Shown piece after piece: positions 16,419 to 25,562 of a stretch of 64,000 nucleotides of DNA. The DNA comes from Microbacterium arborescens (GTDB taxonomy: Bacteria > Actinomycetota > Actinomycetes > Actinomycetales > Microbacteriaceae). Positions within the stretch are counted from its first letter, which is position 1. Every line of letters starts with the position of its first letter. The position numbers and the translations under genes were made by a program. A model generated the notes under the pieces. It ran no database searches and was not told where the DNA came from. It saw only the letters and a list, made by a program, of their open reading frames with translations. The stretch is taken from positions 310,001-374,000 of the forward strand of contig QNUV01000041.1 in assembly GCA_003339645.1 (NCBI GenBank), in the 5' to 3' direction.

Positions 16419-17813
16419 ATGACCTCCGAATCTCCTCGGTCCGCCGCTGTGCGCGACGCCGCCCTGTCCGCCGTCCCCGCCGCCCTCGCCGATCTCGGCG
16501 CCCTCGTGCGGATCCCGTCGGTCGCCTTCCCCGGGTTCGACCGGGCCGAGGTCGAGCGCAGCGCCGAGGCCGTCGCCGAGCTGGCGCGCGGGCTCGGCAT
16601 CTTCGATCGAGTCGAGGTCGCGACCGCGACGGTGCCCGAGACGGGCGAAGAGGGGATGCCGGCGGTGCTGGCGACCCGAGCCGCTCGGAACGGACGGCCG
16701 ACGATCCTGCTCTACGCCCACCACGACGTCCAGCCGGTCGGCGACGAGGCCCTGTGGGAGTCCGCTCCCTTCGAGCCCACCGTCCGAGACGGTCGGCTCT
16801 ACGGGCGCGGTGCCGCCGACGACAAGGCCGGGGTCATGGCGCACATCGGTGCCCTGCGCGCGCTCGTCGAGGCGGCAGGCCAGGACTTCGATCTCGGCGT
16901 GAACCTCTTCATCGAGGGCGAAGAGGAGGCCGGCTCGGCATCCTTCGCCGCGTTCCTGTCCCAGAACGCCGACGCGCTGCGCGCTGACGTCATCGTCGTG
17001 GCCGACTCGGGCAACTGGGATGCGAAGACGCCCGCGCTCACCGTGTCGCTGCGTGGAAACGCCCGCTTCACCATGACGGTCCGCACACTCGAGCACGCAT
17101 CGCACTCGGGCATGTTCGGGGGAGCGGTCCCCGACGCCATGCTGGCGACCGTGAAGCTGCTCGCGACGCTCTGGGACGATGAGGGCGGCGTCGCCGTCGA
17201 GGGTCTGACCGCGCGCGACGCGGAGACGCCGGAGTACTCGGAGGAGACGCTCCGTTCCGAGGCCGGTCTCCCGTCGGGGGTCTCGCCGATCGGATCGGGG
17301 ACGATCCTCTCGCGCATCTGGAACAAGCCCTCCATCACCGTGACGGGCATCGATGCCCCGAGCGTTCGCAACGCGTCGAACACGCTCAGCCCCGAGGTCT
17401 CGGTCGTCCTCTCTGCGCGTGTGGCGCCGGGACAGTCCGCTGAGGACGCGTACCGGGCCATCGAGGCGCATCTGCGAGCCCACGCGCAGTTCGGCGCGGA
17501 ACTGACCTTCCGAGACATCGAGACCGGCAATCCCTTCCTCGTCGACACCACGGGCGAGGCGGTCGCGCACGCGCGGGCAGCTCTCGCGGAGGGGTACGGC
17601 GTCGAGCCTGTGGACATCGGCGTCGGCGGATCGATCCCTTTCATCGCCGACCTGGTGCGCGAGTTCCCGGGGGCGCAGATCCTCGTCACCGGGGTCGAGG
17701 ACCCGCACGCGCGTGCGCACAGCCCGAACGAATCGCTCCACCTCGACACCTTCCGGCACGCCCTCGTCTCCGAGGCCCTGCTGCTCGAACGGTTGGATGC
17801 CGGTTCGCGCTGA
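16419..17813 (+). CDS. M20-family dipeptidase
   Basis: Zinc metallopeptidase of the M20 family (dipeptidase/ArgE/DapE group), cytoplasmic. The 464-residue protein shows the metal-site motifs LLYAHHDVQPVG (His/Asp), YGRGAADDKAGVMAH (bridging Asp), FIEGEEEAGSASF (catalytic Glu and metal Glu), VVADSGNWD, and a C-terminal region with GGSIPFIADL and AHSPNESLHLDTF. The lid/dimerisation domain lies between about 195 and 330. The exact substrate is not readable. ATG 16419 is preferred to GTG 16398 because a TAAGAT box lies 7 nt before it. It stands alone between divergent and unrelated genes. Confidence 0.9.
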   Translation: MTSESPRSAAVRDAALSAVPAALADLGALVRIPSVAFPGFDRAEVERSAEAVAELARGLGIFDRVEVATATVPETGEEGMPAVLATRAARNGRPTILLYAHHDVQPVGDEALWESAPFEPTVRDGRLYGRGAADDKAGVMAHIGALRALVEAAGQDFDLGVNLFIEGEEEAGSASFAAFLSQNADALRADVIVVADSGNWDAKTPALTVSLRGNARFTMTVRTLEHASHSGMFGGAVPDAMLATVKLLATLWDDEGGVAVEGLTARDAETPEYSEETLRSEAGLPSGVSPIGSGTILSRIWNKPSITVTGIDAPSVRNASNTLSPEVSVVLSARVAPGQSAEDAYRAIEAHLRAHAQFGAELTFRDIETGNPFLVDTTGEAVAHARAALAEGYGVEPVDIGVGGSIPFIADLVREFPGAQILVTGVEDPHARAHSPNESLHLDTFRHALVSEALLLERLDAGSR

Positions 17814-17841
17814 CGATCACGACGTCGTCTCGGGCCGACCC

Positions 17842-17880
17842 GCGGCCGGTGCTCACGCGTAGAATCGTGGCACCGGCCGC
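17842..17880 (+). terminator. Strong hairpin between dipeptidase and Fe-S protein genes
   Basis: Left arm GCGGCCGGTGC (17842-17852) plus CACG (17854-17857, one bulged T) pairs with CGTG plus GCACCGGCCGC (17866-17880), leaving an 8-nt loop CGTAGAAT. It lies 28 nt after the dipeptidase stop and fits a terminator without a T-tract. The loop and its edge contain TAGAAT (17860-17865), a good -10 hexamer for the next gene, so it could also be a promoter-embedded operator. Confidence 0.55.
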
Positions 17881-17911
17881 ATGTCCTGCGGCCCGAGACC
17901 TCGGGAGAATC

Positions 17912-18271
17912 ATGACCGACATCGCCACGTCCGACACCGTCCGTGCCCACGGCGTCTCGCTGACCGATGAGGCGGCGCTCAAGGTGAAGAGCCTCCTCTC
18001 GCAGGAGAACCGCGACGACCTGCGACTGCGCGTCGCCGTTCAGCCCGGCGGATGCAGCGGACTGATCTACCAGCTCTACTTCGACGAGCGCTTCCTCGAC
18101 GGTGACAAGGCCGTCGACTTCGACGGGGTCGAGGTCATCGTCGACGACATGTCGGTGCCCTACCTCGACGGAGCCACGATCGACTTCAAGGACACGATCT
18201 CGGAGCAGGGCTTCACGATCGACAACCCCAACGCGGCGGGCTCGTGCGCGTGCGGCGACAGCTTCCACTGA
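17912..18271 (+). CDS. HesB/IscA-type iron-sulfur cluster insertion protein (ErpA-like)
   Basis: A-type carrier that accepts [Fe-S] clusters from the scaffold and delivers them to target enzymes. The 119-residue protein has the family pattern VSLTDEAALKVKSLL, VAVQPGGCSGLIYQLYFDE with the first cysteine, and the C-terminal AAGSCACGDSF with the paired cysteines. These are the three cysteines needed for cluster binding. ATG 17912 has GGGAG at 17903-17907; the open frame upstream runs through the hairpin and is not used. Placed just before ctaC, it could supply respiratory Fe-S proteins such as the Rieske subunit, but that link is inference. Confidence 0.92.
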   Translation: MTDIATSDTVRAHGVSLTDEAALKVKSLLSQENRDDLRLRVAVQPGGCSGLIYQLYFDERFLDGDKAVDFDGVEVIVDDMSVPYLDGATIDFKDTISEQGFTIDNPNAAGSCACGDSFH

Positions 18272-18317
18272 GCCCTGCCCGCGACACTCCCCGTCTCCGA
18301 CATCCTGAATGGATGGC

Positions 18318-18346
18318 CTGAATAGGGTGAAAGCTTGCCCTAGACT
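18318..18346 (+). promoter_or_regulatory. Putative promoter of ctaCDF
   Basis: TAGACT (18341-18346) with CTGAAT (18318-18323) 17 nt upstream gives a plausible sigma-A type promoter about 35 nt before GTG 18381. The -35 is poor; the call rests mainly on the -10 and the position. Confidence 0.35.
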
Positions 18347-18380
18347 GAAGGTCGAACCATTCGTCCCGGAAAGGTGCACT

Positions 18381-19289
18381 GTGCGCTTCAAACGCCGCCT
18401 CCGCTGGGCCGTGATCCCGCTCGGGATCGTCACGGCAGTCTCCCTCGCAGCTTGTACACCGACGGAGCTGAACGGCTACCTTCCCGGCTTCACCGATGAC
18501 GGTACGCAGGCGACCAACCGCACCGAGATGGTGTCGGGGCTCTGGGTGAACTCCTGGATCGTCCTCCTCGCCGTCGGTGTTCTGACGTGGGGCCTCATGG
18601 CCTTCGCCGCCATCGCGTACCGCCGCCGTCGCGGCCAGACGGGCCTGCCCGTCCAGCTGCGCTACAACATGCCGATCGAGATCTTCTACACGATCGTGCC
18701 GCTGATCCTCGTGATCGGCTTCTTCGCCTTCACGGCGCGCGACCAGTCGATCCTCGAGACGCAGTACGACGACCCCGACGTGTCGATCACCGCGATCGGC
18801 AAGCAGTGGGCGTGGGACTTCCAGTACAACGGCGAGGATTCCGACAACGCCGACGCCGTCTGGACGATGGGCGTGCAGGCGCAGCCCGACGCCGAGGGCA
18901 ACGTCGACCAGGCAGCGCTGCCGACGCTCGTGCTGCCGGTGAACAAGGAGGTCAAGATCAACCTCCAGTCGCGCGACGTCATCCACTCGTTCTGGGTCAT
19001 CGACTTCCTCTACAAGAAGGACATGTACCCGCACCGCGACACCAACTCGTGGTCCTTCGTCCCCACCCGCGAGGGAACGTACGCCGGCAAGTGCGCCGAG
19101 CTGTGCGGTGAGTACCACTCGATGATGTTGTTCAACGTCAAGGTCGTCTCCGAGCAGGAGTACGAGGACTACCTCGAGTCGCTGCGCGTCAGCGGCCAGA
19201 CCGGTGACATCAACAAGGCATACGACCGCCTCCAGAACGCTCCGGGAACGGGCGCGGTCACCGACGACTCCGGCGAGGGAAGCCACTGA
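18381..19289 (+). CDS. ctaC: Cytochrome c oxidase subunit II (CtaC), lipoprotein-type
   Basis: CuA-containing subunit of the aa3 oxidase that receives electrons from cytochrome c (QcrC in the actinobacterial supercomplex). The 302-residue precursor has a lipoprotein signal peptide with lipobox LAAC (C25), two membrane helices (about 52-76 and 94-114), and a cupredoxin domain. The domain has [33 protein letters not shown] and the CuA ligands in [17 protein letters not shown] 18381 follows GGAAAGG and gives the expected short basic n-region. The stop overlaps the ctaD ATG by 1 nt, so the two are coupled. Confidence 0.96.
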   Translation: MRFKRRLRWAVIPLGIVTAVSLAACTPTELNGYLPGFTDDGTQATNRTEMVSGLWVNSWIVLLAVGVLTWGLMAFAAIAYRRRRGQTGLPVQLRYNMPIEIFYTIVPLILVIGFFAFTARDQSILETQYDDPDVSITAIGKQWAWDFQYNGEDSDNADAVWTMGVQAQPDAEGNVDQAALPTLVLPVNKEVKINLQSRDVIHSFWVIDFLYKKDMYPHRDTNSWSFVPTREGTYAGKCAELCGEYHSMMLFNVKVVSEQEYEDYLESLRVSGQTGDINKAYDRLQNAPGTGAVTDDSGEGSH

Positions 19290-21055
19290 TGGCCACGACA
19301 CTTCCGCTCCAGGGCGAACAGCCCGCAGGCCGCCCCACGACCCTGCCGCCGCGCCAGGCGGCACTGCTCAGCGCATCTCGCGTCGAGCAGAAGGGCAACA
19401 TCATCGTCAAGTGGATCACCTCCACCGACCACAAGACGATCGGGTACATGTACCTCATCGCCTCGGTGATGTTCTTCCTCCTCGGCGGCGTGATGGCGCT
19501 CATCATCCGTGCTGAGCTCTTCGAGCCCGGCATGCAGATCGTGCCGACGAAGGAGCAGTACAACCAGCTCTTCACCATGCACGGCACGATCATGCTGCTG
19601 ATGTTCGCGACGCCGCTGTTCGCCGGCTTCGCCAACGCGATCCTGCCCCTGCAGCTGGGTGCGCCCGACGTCGCCTTCCCGCGTCTGAACGCGTTCGCCT
19701 TCTGGCTGTTCCTGTTCGGATCGATCATCGCGATCTCGGGCTTCCTCACCCCGCAGGGTGCCGCCTCGTTCGGATGGTTCGCGTATCAGCCGTTGGCCAA
19801 CGCGACATTCTCGCCGGGTGCCGGCGGAAACCTCTGGATGCTCGGCCTCGGCATGAGCGGTTTCGGCACCATTCTCGGCGCCGTGAACTTCATCACCACG
19901 ATCATCACGATGCGTGCGCCCGGCCTCACGATGTGGCGGATGTCGATCTTCTCGTGGAACACGCTGGTCACGAGCATCCTGATCCTGATGGCGTTCCCGG
20001 TGCTCGCGGCGGCGATCTTCGCGGCGGCATCCGACCGCGTTCTCGGCTCGCACATCTACGACCCGGCGAACGGCGGAGTGCTGCTCTGGCAGCACCTGTT
20101 CTGGTTCTTCGGCCACCCCGAGGTGTACATCATCGCGCTGCCGTTCTTCGGCATCGTCTCGGAGATCCTTCCGGTGTTCAGCCGCAAGCCGATCTTCGGA
20201 TACAAGACGCTGATCTACGCGACCATCGCGATCGCCGCGCTCTCGGTGGCCGTCTGGGCGCACCACATGTACGTCACGGGCGCAGTGCTCCTGCCCTTCT
20301 TCGCGTTGATGACGATGCTCATCGCGGTTCCGACGGGTGTGAAGATCTTCAACTGGATCGGCACGATGTGGCGGGGTTCCGTCACGTTCGAGACGCCCAT
20401 GGTCTTCACCCTCGGCTTCCTCGTGTCGTTCGTCTTCGGTGGTCTCACCGGTGTGATCCTCGCGTCGCCGCCGCTCGACTTCCACCTGTCCGACTCGTAC
20501 TTCGTGGTTGCTCACTTCCACTACGTCGTGTTCGGCACGGTCGTGTTCGCGATGTTCGCGGGCTTCTACTTCTGGTGGCCGAAGTGGACCGGACGGATGC
20601 TCAACGAGCGCCTCGGCATGGTGCACTTCTGGATGCTGTTCATCGGCTTCCACATGACCTTCCTCATCCAGCACTGGCTGGGCGTCGACGGCATGGTGCG
20701 TCGCTACGCCGACTACTCGGCTGCGGACGGCTGGACCTGGCAGAACCAGGTCTCGACAATCGGTGCGATCATCCTGGGCGCGTCTATGATCCCGTTCTTC
20801 CTGAACGTCTGGATCACTTCGCGCACGGCTCCCAAGGTCACGGTCAACGACCCGTGGGGCTACGGCGCGTCGCTCGAGTGGGCGACGAGCTGCCCGCCGC
20901 CGCGGCACAACTTCACGTCGATCCCGCGCATCCGCAGCGAGCGTCCGGCGTTCGACCTGAACCACCCCGAGGCCGCCATCCCGGTCGGCGTGGGTCCCGC
21001 GAAGGACGCGCCCGATGCACCGGTTGTGGATGTCGCCGATGGAGAGGTGAAGTAA
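19289..21055 (+). CDS. ctaD: Cytochrome c oxidase subunit I (CtaD)
   Basis: Catalytic subunit of the aa3 oxidase with haem a, haem a3 and CuB; reduces O2 to water and pumps protons. The 588-residue protein has twelve membrane helices and the universal motifs [20 protein letters not shown] (haem a ligand His), the CuB/cross-linked Tyr region [24 protein letters not shown] (CuB histidines), and AHFHYVVFG (haem a3 and a ligands). The K/D-channel region around [20 protein letters not shown] is present. The C-terminal tail (about 520-588) is hydrophilic and Pro-rich. Coupled to ctaC by TGATG; ctaF follows after 3 nt. Confidence 0.97.
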   Translation: MATTLPLQGEQPAGRPTTLPPRQAALLSASRVEQKGNIIVKWITSTDHKTIGYMYLIASVMFFLLGGVMALIIRAELFEPGMQIVPTKEQYNQLFTMHGTIMLLMFATPLFAGFANAILPLQLGAPDVAFPRLNAFAFWLFLFGSIIAISGFLTPQGAASFGWFAYQPLANATFSPGAGGNLWMLGLGMSGFGTILGAVNFITTIITMRAPGLTMWRMSIFSWNTLVTSILILMAFPVLAAAIFAAASDRVLGSHIYDPANGGVLLWQHLFWFFGHPEVYIIALPFFGIVSEILPVFSRKPIFGYKTLIYATIAIAALSVAVWAHHMYVTGAVLLPFFALMTMLIAVPTGVKIFNWIGTMWRGSVTFETPMVFTLGFLVSFVFGGLTGVILASPPLDFHLSDSYFVVAHFHYVVFGTVVFAMFAGFYFWWPKWTGRMLNERLGMVHFWMLFIGFHMTFLIQHWLGVDGMVRRYADYSAADGWTWQNQVSTIGAIILGASMIPFFLNVWITSRTAPKVTVNDPWGYGASLEWATSCPPPRHNFTSIPRIRSERPAFDLNHPEAAIPVGVGPAKDAPDAPVVDVADGEVK

Positions 21056-21058
21056 GCC

Positions 21059-21496
21059 GTGAAGACCAACATCAACCTGTGGTGGGTGCTCACGTGGTTC
21101 TTCTTCGCGGTGTTCATCACGTACACCGTGTGGAACCTCGTCGCCCACACCGATCAGGGTGTCTGGTGGCACCGTATCGAGTGGGTCGGCTCGACCGCCC
21201 TCCTGTTCACCGGCTTCATGGGCGCGATGATCGCGTTCTACGTCTCGCGCGTGCACAAGGCTCAGGGCGGCGTGCTGCCCGAGGACTCGCTCACCGCTGA
21301 CATCGACGACGGCGACCCCGAGGTCGGCGAGTTCAGCCCGTGGTCTTGGTGGCCGCTCGTGCTCGCGTTCGCGGCGTCGGTGTTCATCATCGGACTCGCG
21401 GTCGGCCAGTTCCTCCTGCCGATCGGATTCGCGATCTTCATCGTCGCCATCGTCGGATGGGTGTACGAGTACTACCGCGGTTACTTCGCGCGCTGA
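21059..21496 (+). CDS. ctaF: Cytochrome c oxidase subunit IV, actinobacterial type (CtaF)
   Basis: Small accessory subunit found in actinobacterial aa3 oxidases. The 145-residue protein has four hydrophobic segments (about 7-25, 38-60, 98-117, 120-137), with TNINLWWVLTWFFFAVFITY at the N-terminus and an acidic loop EDSLTADIDDGDPEVGEFSP between pairs. GTG 21059 lies 3 nt after ctaD. The gene ends the ctaC-ctaD-ctaF transcript, followed by a clear terminator hairpin at 21510. Confidence 0.92.
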   Translation: MKTNINLWWVLTWFFFAVFITYTVWNLVAHTDQGVWWHRIEWVGSTALLFTGFMGAMIAFYVSRVHKAQGGVLPEDSLTADIDDGDPEVGEFSPWSWWPLVLAFAASVFIIGLAVGQFLLPIGFAIFIVAIVGWVYEYYRGYFAR

Positions 21497-21509
21497 CCCC
21501 GAGCGTCTA

Positions 21510-21543
21510 CGACGGCCATCGCACTCCGGTGCGGTGGCCGTCG
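21510..21543 (+). terminator. Terminator of ctaCDF
   Basis: Arms 21510-21523 (CGACGGCCATCGCA) and 21530-21543 (TGCGGTGGCCGTCG) pair over 14 positions with one T-G wobble and a 6-nt loop. It starts 13 nt after the ctaF stop. No T-tract follows. Confidence 0.75.
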
Positions 21544-22113
21544 TCGTTGACGCCGTCGTGGCGGCATCCTTCGTGCGCCCGCTGCGTCCGCCCGTGGGTC
21601 GCGCTGTCATGTGCGCCCGCGCCTCGAGGCCTTCGTAGCGTCGGCCGAGGACTGTGCGTGCTCCTGCCGCCTCGGCACATCGATACCCTTCGGGGCACGC
21701 GGGGCGGTTGAAGCATTGCCGGCGCGCCAGGCAGGCGTTCCGCGCGCCTTGTCCGTCGAGCCGCGTGTCCGGGCGACCCGTGCAGTTGACGTCTCGTGCT
21801 CATCATTGGGCCGGGATGCAAGGTCTCTGCAGCAACACGCCGCCTCTGAGCTCCGGGGCTCGACGCGTGGCCGCTGATCTCTTGCATTGCGACCCCCGCA
21901 TCACGAGCGGGAGGGCTGCGCCTGGTACGAACCTCTCGCTGCAGGTTCTGCGGGCGCAGGCGCACCGGGATGCAATGGAATTCGACAGACACCCCACGTC
22001 GGGCACAGTCAGAGCGGGGTGTCTGTTCCGATCCATTGCATCGCGGTACACGCAGCTGCGGCGGCGGACCAGCAGGCCCCGCGCGCGGAGGTCGACAGGT
22101 GCCGCAAGGACGC
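21544..22113. other. Non-coding spacer between ctaF and the rhodanese gene
   Basis: About 570 nt with no supported gene on either strand; the open frames here lack known motifs, start signals and actinobacterial codon-position bias. It lies where the two respiratory operons converge. The only structure I see is the long inverted repeat at 21969-22042. The region may be a decayed gene or mobile-element remnant, or hold a small RNA; nothing in the sequence decides between these. Confidence 0.6.
21969..22042. repeat. Two-part imperfect inverted repeat (74 nt)
   Basis: Outer arms GATGCAATGGA (21969-21979) and TCCATTGCATC (22032-22042) are perfectly complementary. Inner arms CAGACACCCC (21986-21995) and GGGGTGTCTG (22016-22025) are also perfect, extended by one further pair. 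The two stems are separated by a 5-6 nt mismatched internal loop, and the apical loop is 20 nt. As RNA it would form a long hairpin; as DNA it resembles paired ends of a very small mobile element or a large operator. It lies in otherwise featureless sequence. Confidence 0.7.
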
Positions 22114-22521
22114 CTAGGAGCGTACGACGGCGACCAGAGGGTCGTAGGTGCGGGTGAGGGGACCGTGAGCGTTTTCGACCGGGTAGCCCTCGCGCGCCCA
22201 GTACTCGAACCCGCCGATCATCTCCCGGACGCGGTAGCCGAGCTTGGCGAACTCGATGGCGGCGCGGGTTCCGCCGTTGCAGCCGGGACTCCAGCAGTAG
22301 ACGACGACGTCCACGTCTCGATCGAGCTCGGCGGCCGCGCGCGCGGTGATCTCCTGGTGGGGAAGGTGTATGGCGCCGACCGCGTGGCCTTGAGCCCACG
22401 CCTCATCGCTGCGGACGTCGACGAGAACGAAGCTCTCGCCCCCTCGCTGCGCTGCGTACACGTCGGAGGCATCCGTCTCATGCTCGAGTTTGGCGGTGAA
22501 GTAGGAGAGCGCGTCTGTCAT
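22114..22521 (-). CDS. Rhodanese-like domain protein
   Basis: A 135-residue single rhodanese domain, probably a cytoplasmic sulfur-transferase or thiol-linked protein. Visible features are FVLVDVRSDEAWAQGHAVGA, IHLPHQEI, and the active-site loop VVVYCWSPGCNGGTRAA with the catalytic cysteine in CWSPGCNG; the loop has two cysteines where a CxxxxxR loop is usual. GGFEYWAREGYPVE follows. ATG 22521 is supported by a TAGCGT box 7 nt upstream. It lies downstream of qcrB but behind a strong terminator, so it is likely transcribed on its own. Confidence 0.85.
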   Translation of the reverse strand: MTDALSYFTAKLEHETDASDVYAAQRGGESFVLVDVRSDEAWAQGHAVGAIHLPHQEITARAAAELDRDVDVVVYCWSPGCNGGTRAAIEFAKLGYRVREMIGGFEYWAREGYPVENAHGPLTRTYDPLVAVVRS

Positions 22522-22528
22522 GGTGATC

Positions 22529-22534
22529 ACGCTA
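22529..22534 (-). promoter_or_regulatory. -10 element of a leaderless rhodanese transcript
   Basis: Minus-strand TAGCGT ends 7 nt before ATG 22521, leaving no room for a Shine-Dalgarno. It lies just downstream of the qcrB terminator. Confidence 0.45.
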
Positions 22535-22547
22535 CGCAGACAGAACA

Positions 22548-22583
22548 ACGGCGGGGTGCGACCGATCGGTCACACCCCGCCGT
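22548..22583 (-). terminator. Terminator of ctaE-qcrCAB
   Basis: Perfect 11-bp arms ACGGCGGGGTG (22548-22558) and CACCCCGCCGT (22573-22583) with a 14-nt loop, 19 nt after the qcrB stop on the minus strand. Confidence 0.75.
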
Positions 22584-22602
22584 AATTCGGACAGGTCCGT
22601 TG

Positions 22603-24453
22603 TCAGCTCTTCTTGGGCGACTCTCCGCCGTCGGCATCCTCGTCGGGGACGATGATGTTCGAGGGGCGGTTGGCCGTCTCTACACCCTTGCCTTCGTCGA
22701 TCGGCTGGTGCGGAGCGTTCGGCACGCCGGCGCGCTCGTGGGCGCCCTGGATCTCGGCGTCCTCTTCCTCAGCGATGTGCTCGAGGTCGTGGTGGGCGTG
22801 TGCCCGGGCAGCCTCGATCTCGGCCTGCGTGAGCGGTGCGAGGCGGTCCTCGAAGAACCAGCGCGAGAGCCCGGCACGCAGGTTCTCGTGCCACGGGATC
22901 TGGCCCTTGTCGTTCGGACGCACAACCAGGGGAGCGTTCGTGGTGTAGTCGACCAGCTTGACGAGCTCGTACTCGTCGACAGGCTGGTGCACCTCGATGT
23001 ACTCGCCACCGGGCAGGCGCACGATGCGACCCGACTCGTAACCGTGCAGCGCGATCTCGCGGTCCTTCTTCTGGAGTGCGATGCAGATGCGCTTCGTGAC
23101 GAAGTACGCGATGACCGGCCCGAGGATCAGGAGCGCCTGCAGTGTGTGGATCACGCCCTCCATCGTCAGATGGAAGTGGGTCGCGATGATGTCGGACGAC
23201 GCAGCAGCCCACAGCACGGCGTAGAAGGTCACACCGGCGGCACCGATCGCGGTGCGCGTGGCCGCGTTGCGAGGACGCTCCGCGATGTGGTGCTCACGCT
23301 TGTCGCCGGTGACCCATGCCTCGATGAAGGGGTAGAGCATGACGATGACGATGAACAGACCGAGTCCGACCAGTGGAACCAGGATGTTGAACGACCAGGT
23401 GCGGTCGAACAGGACGAACTCCCAGTGCGGCGGGACGAGGCGCAGCGCGCCGTCGGCGAAGCCGATGTACCAGTCGGGCTGCGTACCAGCCGACACGGGG
23501 GAGGGGTCGTACGGGCCGTAGTTCCAGATCGGGTTGATCGTGAACAGTGCGGCGATGAGCACGAGGACGCCGAAGGTGATGAAGAAGAAGCCACCCATCT
23601 TCGACATGTAGACCGGCATCATCGGGTAGCCCACGACGTTGTTGTTCGTCCGGGCGGGCCCGGCGAACTGCGTGTGCTTGTTCACGATCATGAGCATGAG
23701 GTGCAGGGCGAGGAGCGCGACCAGGATCGCTGGCAGCAGCAGGATGTGCAGCGCGTACAGGCGCCCGACGATCTCGGTGCCCGGGAACTCTCCGCCGAAC
23801 AGCAGGAACGACGTCCAGGTGCCGATCAGCGGGATGCCCTTGATCATGCCGTCGATGATGCGCAGACCGTTGCCCGACAGAACGTCGTCGGGGAGCGAGT
23901 AGCCGGTGAAGCCCTCCGCCATCGCGAGGATGAAGAGGATGAAGCCGATCACCCAGTTGAGCTCCCGCGGCTTGCGGAACGCGCCGGTGAAGAACACGCG
24001 CAGCATGTGCACGCCGATTCCGGCGACGAACACGAGCGCGGCCCAGTGGTGGAGCTGGCGCACGAGCAGCCCGCCGCGGATGTCGAAGGAGATCTCGAGG
24101 GTCGACGCCATGGCGGCCGACATCTCGAGGCCGCGCATCGGCGCGTAGGCGCCGTAGTAGTGCGTCTCAGCCATCGACGCCTCGAAGAAGAACGTCAGGA
24201 ACGTTCCCGAGAGCAGGACGACGACGAACGACCACAGCGCGATCTCGCCGAGCATGAACGACCAGTGGTCGGGGAAGATCTTCCGGCCCAGCTCCTTGAC
24301 GAGGCCCGAGATGCTCGTGCGCTCGTCGAGGTAGTTCGCGACGCCGCCGACGAACTTGCCGCCGAGCGGCTTGTCCGAGGGACGCGCAGGGCCGTCAGCG
24401 TGAACCGCGGGCGCGGTCGTGACGTTCTCCGTGGGGTGGGTGGAGGTGCTCAA
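22603..24453 (-). CDS. qcrB: Cytochrome bc1 complex cytochrome b subunit (QcrB)
   Basis: Membrane subunit of the menaquinol:cytochrome c oxidoreductase, with two b-haems and the quinol sites. The 616-residue protein has about nine helices and shows haem-ligand helices (FDIRGGLLVRQLHHWAALVF, GIGVHMLRVFFTGAFRKPRE), GFTGYSLPDDVLSGNGLRI, LYALHILLLPAILVALLALH, and the Qo-site NPIWNYGPYDP in place of mitochondrial PEWY-type residues. A long hydrophilic C-terminus (about 430-616) is typical of actinobacteria. The TTG start overlaps the qcrA stop (TTGA) with GGGAG 5-6 nt upstream. Confidence 0.95.
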   Translation of the reverse strand: MSTSTHPTENVTTAPAVHADGPARPSDKPLGGKFVGGVANYLDERTSISGLVKELGRKIFPDHWSFMLGEIALWSFVVVLLSGTFLTFFFEASMAETHYYGAYAPMRGLEMSAAMASTLEISFDIRGGLLVRQLHHWAALVFVAGIGVHMLRVFFTGAFRKPRELNWVIGFILFILAMAEGFTGYSLPDDVLSGNGLRIIDGMIKGIPLIGTWTSFLLFGGEFPGTEIVGRLYALHILLLPAILVALLALHLMLMIVNKHTQFAGPARTNNNVVGYPMMPVYMSKMGGFFFITFGVLVLIAALFTINPIWNYGPYDPSPVSAGTQPDWYIGFADGALRLVPPHWEFVLFDRTWSFNILVPLVGLGLFIVIVMLYPFIEAWVTGDKREHHIAERPRNAATRTAIGAAGVTFYAVLWAAASSDIIATHFHLTMEGVIHTLQALLILGPVIAYFVTKRICIALQKKDREIALHGYESGRIVRLPGGEYIEVHQPVDEYELVKLVDYTTNAPLVVRPNDKGQIPWHENLRAGLSRWFFEDRLAPLTQAEIEAARAHAHHDLEHIAEEEDAEIQGAHERAGVPNAPHQPIDEGKGVETANRPSNIIVPDEDADGGESPKKS

Positions 24454-25526
24454 TGACGCTCCCAGAAGCTCGGGCCGACGGGTTCGGTGAAGTCGCTGCG
24501 TGCGATCAGGTAGCCCTCGTCGTCGACGGTGATCGGGAGCTGGGGCAGCGGACGTGCTGCGGGGCCGAAGATGACGGCGGCCGCGTTGGTGACGTCGAAC
24601 TGCGACTGGTGGCACGGGCACAGCAGGTGGTGGGTCTGCTGCTCGTAGAGGGCGACGGGGCATCCGACGTGCGTGCACACCTTGGAGTACGCGACGATGC
24701 CGTCGTACGACCAGTCCTTGCGGTCATCCGCCTCGTTCAGCTGCTCGGGGAGCAGGCGCATGAGGAGGACGATGGCCTTGGCCTTCTCCTCGAGGTAGCC
24801 GTCGTGGTGCGCGAGCGTCGCGAGGGACTCCGGGATGACGTGCACGGCGGAGCCGAGCGTGAGGTCGGCGGCGCGGATGGGCTTGCCGGTCGGGTCGTGC
24901 GCCAGGCGCATGCCCTCTTCCCACATCGTGTGCTTGAGCAGGTGCACCGGGTCACCCGCGTGCGGGTGCTCGGGCGAGCTGTGCGGCGCGAGGCCGCGGA
25001 ACAGCGTGATGCCGGGCAGGACGGATGCCGCGAGTGCGACGAAGAGCGAGTTGCGCACCATCGTGCGGCGGCCGAAGCCGGACTCGTTGTTCGCGTCGGC
25101 GAACACCTGCACTGCTGCGGCACGGGTCTTCTCGCTGCCGCGCGTCGAGTGACGCTCCTCGATGAACTCGGTGTCGTTCATCACGGCCTTCGACCAGTGG
25201 ATCGCGCCGATACCGATGGCGAGGAGAGCCGTGGCGATGCCGAGACCGATGAACAGGTTGTTCCGGCGGATGTCGCTGATCAGCCCGCTCTCGATCGGGA
25301 AGAGCAGGTACGCCGCGATGGCCCAGATGCTCGCCGCGGCGGACAGGTAGAAGAGGGTGTACACGGTGCGGACCGCGCGCGTCATGGCCGCGGGGTCCTT
25401 GTCGGTCATGCGCTTGCGGTGAGGTGCGAGCCCGGGGTTGTGCACCGGGTCGGACACCGCTACGGCGAGCCCCGATGAGGGCACCGGGGAAGCAGGAACC
25501 TGCTCGGGCGCCTTCTCGTCAGCCAT
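24450..25526 (-). CDS. qcrA: Rieske iron-sulfur subunit (QcrA)
   Basis: [2Fe-2S] subunit that takes the first electron from menaquinol in the bcc complex. The 358-residue protein has three N-terminal membrane helices (about 52-76, 90-110, 160-178), the actinobacterial form, and a twin-arginine motif (FGRRTMVRNS, 151-160) before the third helix, as in Streptomyces QcrA where Sec and Tat act in turn. The Rieske domain carries ligands C284, H286, C303 and H306 and the disulfide pair C289/C305 (CTHVGC and CPCHQSQF). It overlaps qcrB by 4 nt and follows qcrC by 36 nt. Confidence 0.96.
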   Translation of the reverse strand: MADEKAPEQVPASPVPSSGLAVAVSDPVHNPGLAPHRKRMTDKDPAAMTRAVRTVYTLFYLSAAASIWAIAAYLLFPIESGLISDIRRNNLFIGLGIATALLAIGIGAIHWSKAVMNDTEFIEERHSTRGSEKTRAAAVQVFADANNESGFGRRTMVRNSLFVALAASVLPGITLFRGLAPHSSPEHPHAGDPVHLLKHTMWEEGMRLAHDPTGKPIRAADLTLGSAVHVIPESLATLAHHDGYLEEKAKAIVLLMRLLPEQLNEADDRKDWSYDGIVAYSKVCTHVGCPVALYEQQTHHLLCPCHQSQFDVTNAAAVIFGPAARPLPQLPITVDDEGYLIARSDFTEPVGPSFWERH

Positions 25527-25562
25527 TTTGCTCCTTGTGCGTTGCTTCGATCGTCACGGTTC

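Noticed and set aside
21611-22159. Several 60-200 codon frames in the ctaF/rhodanese spacer
   Set aside because: None has a start signal, known motif or actinobacterial third-position bias, and they overlap each other on both strands.
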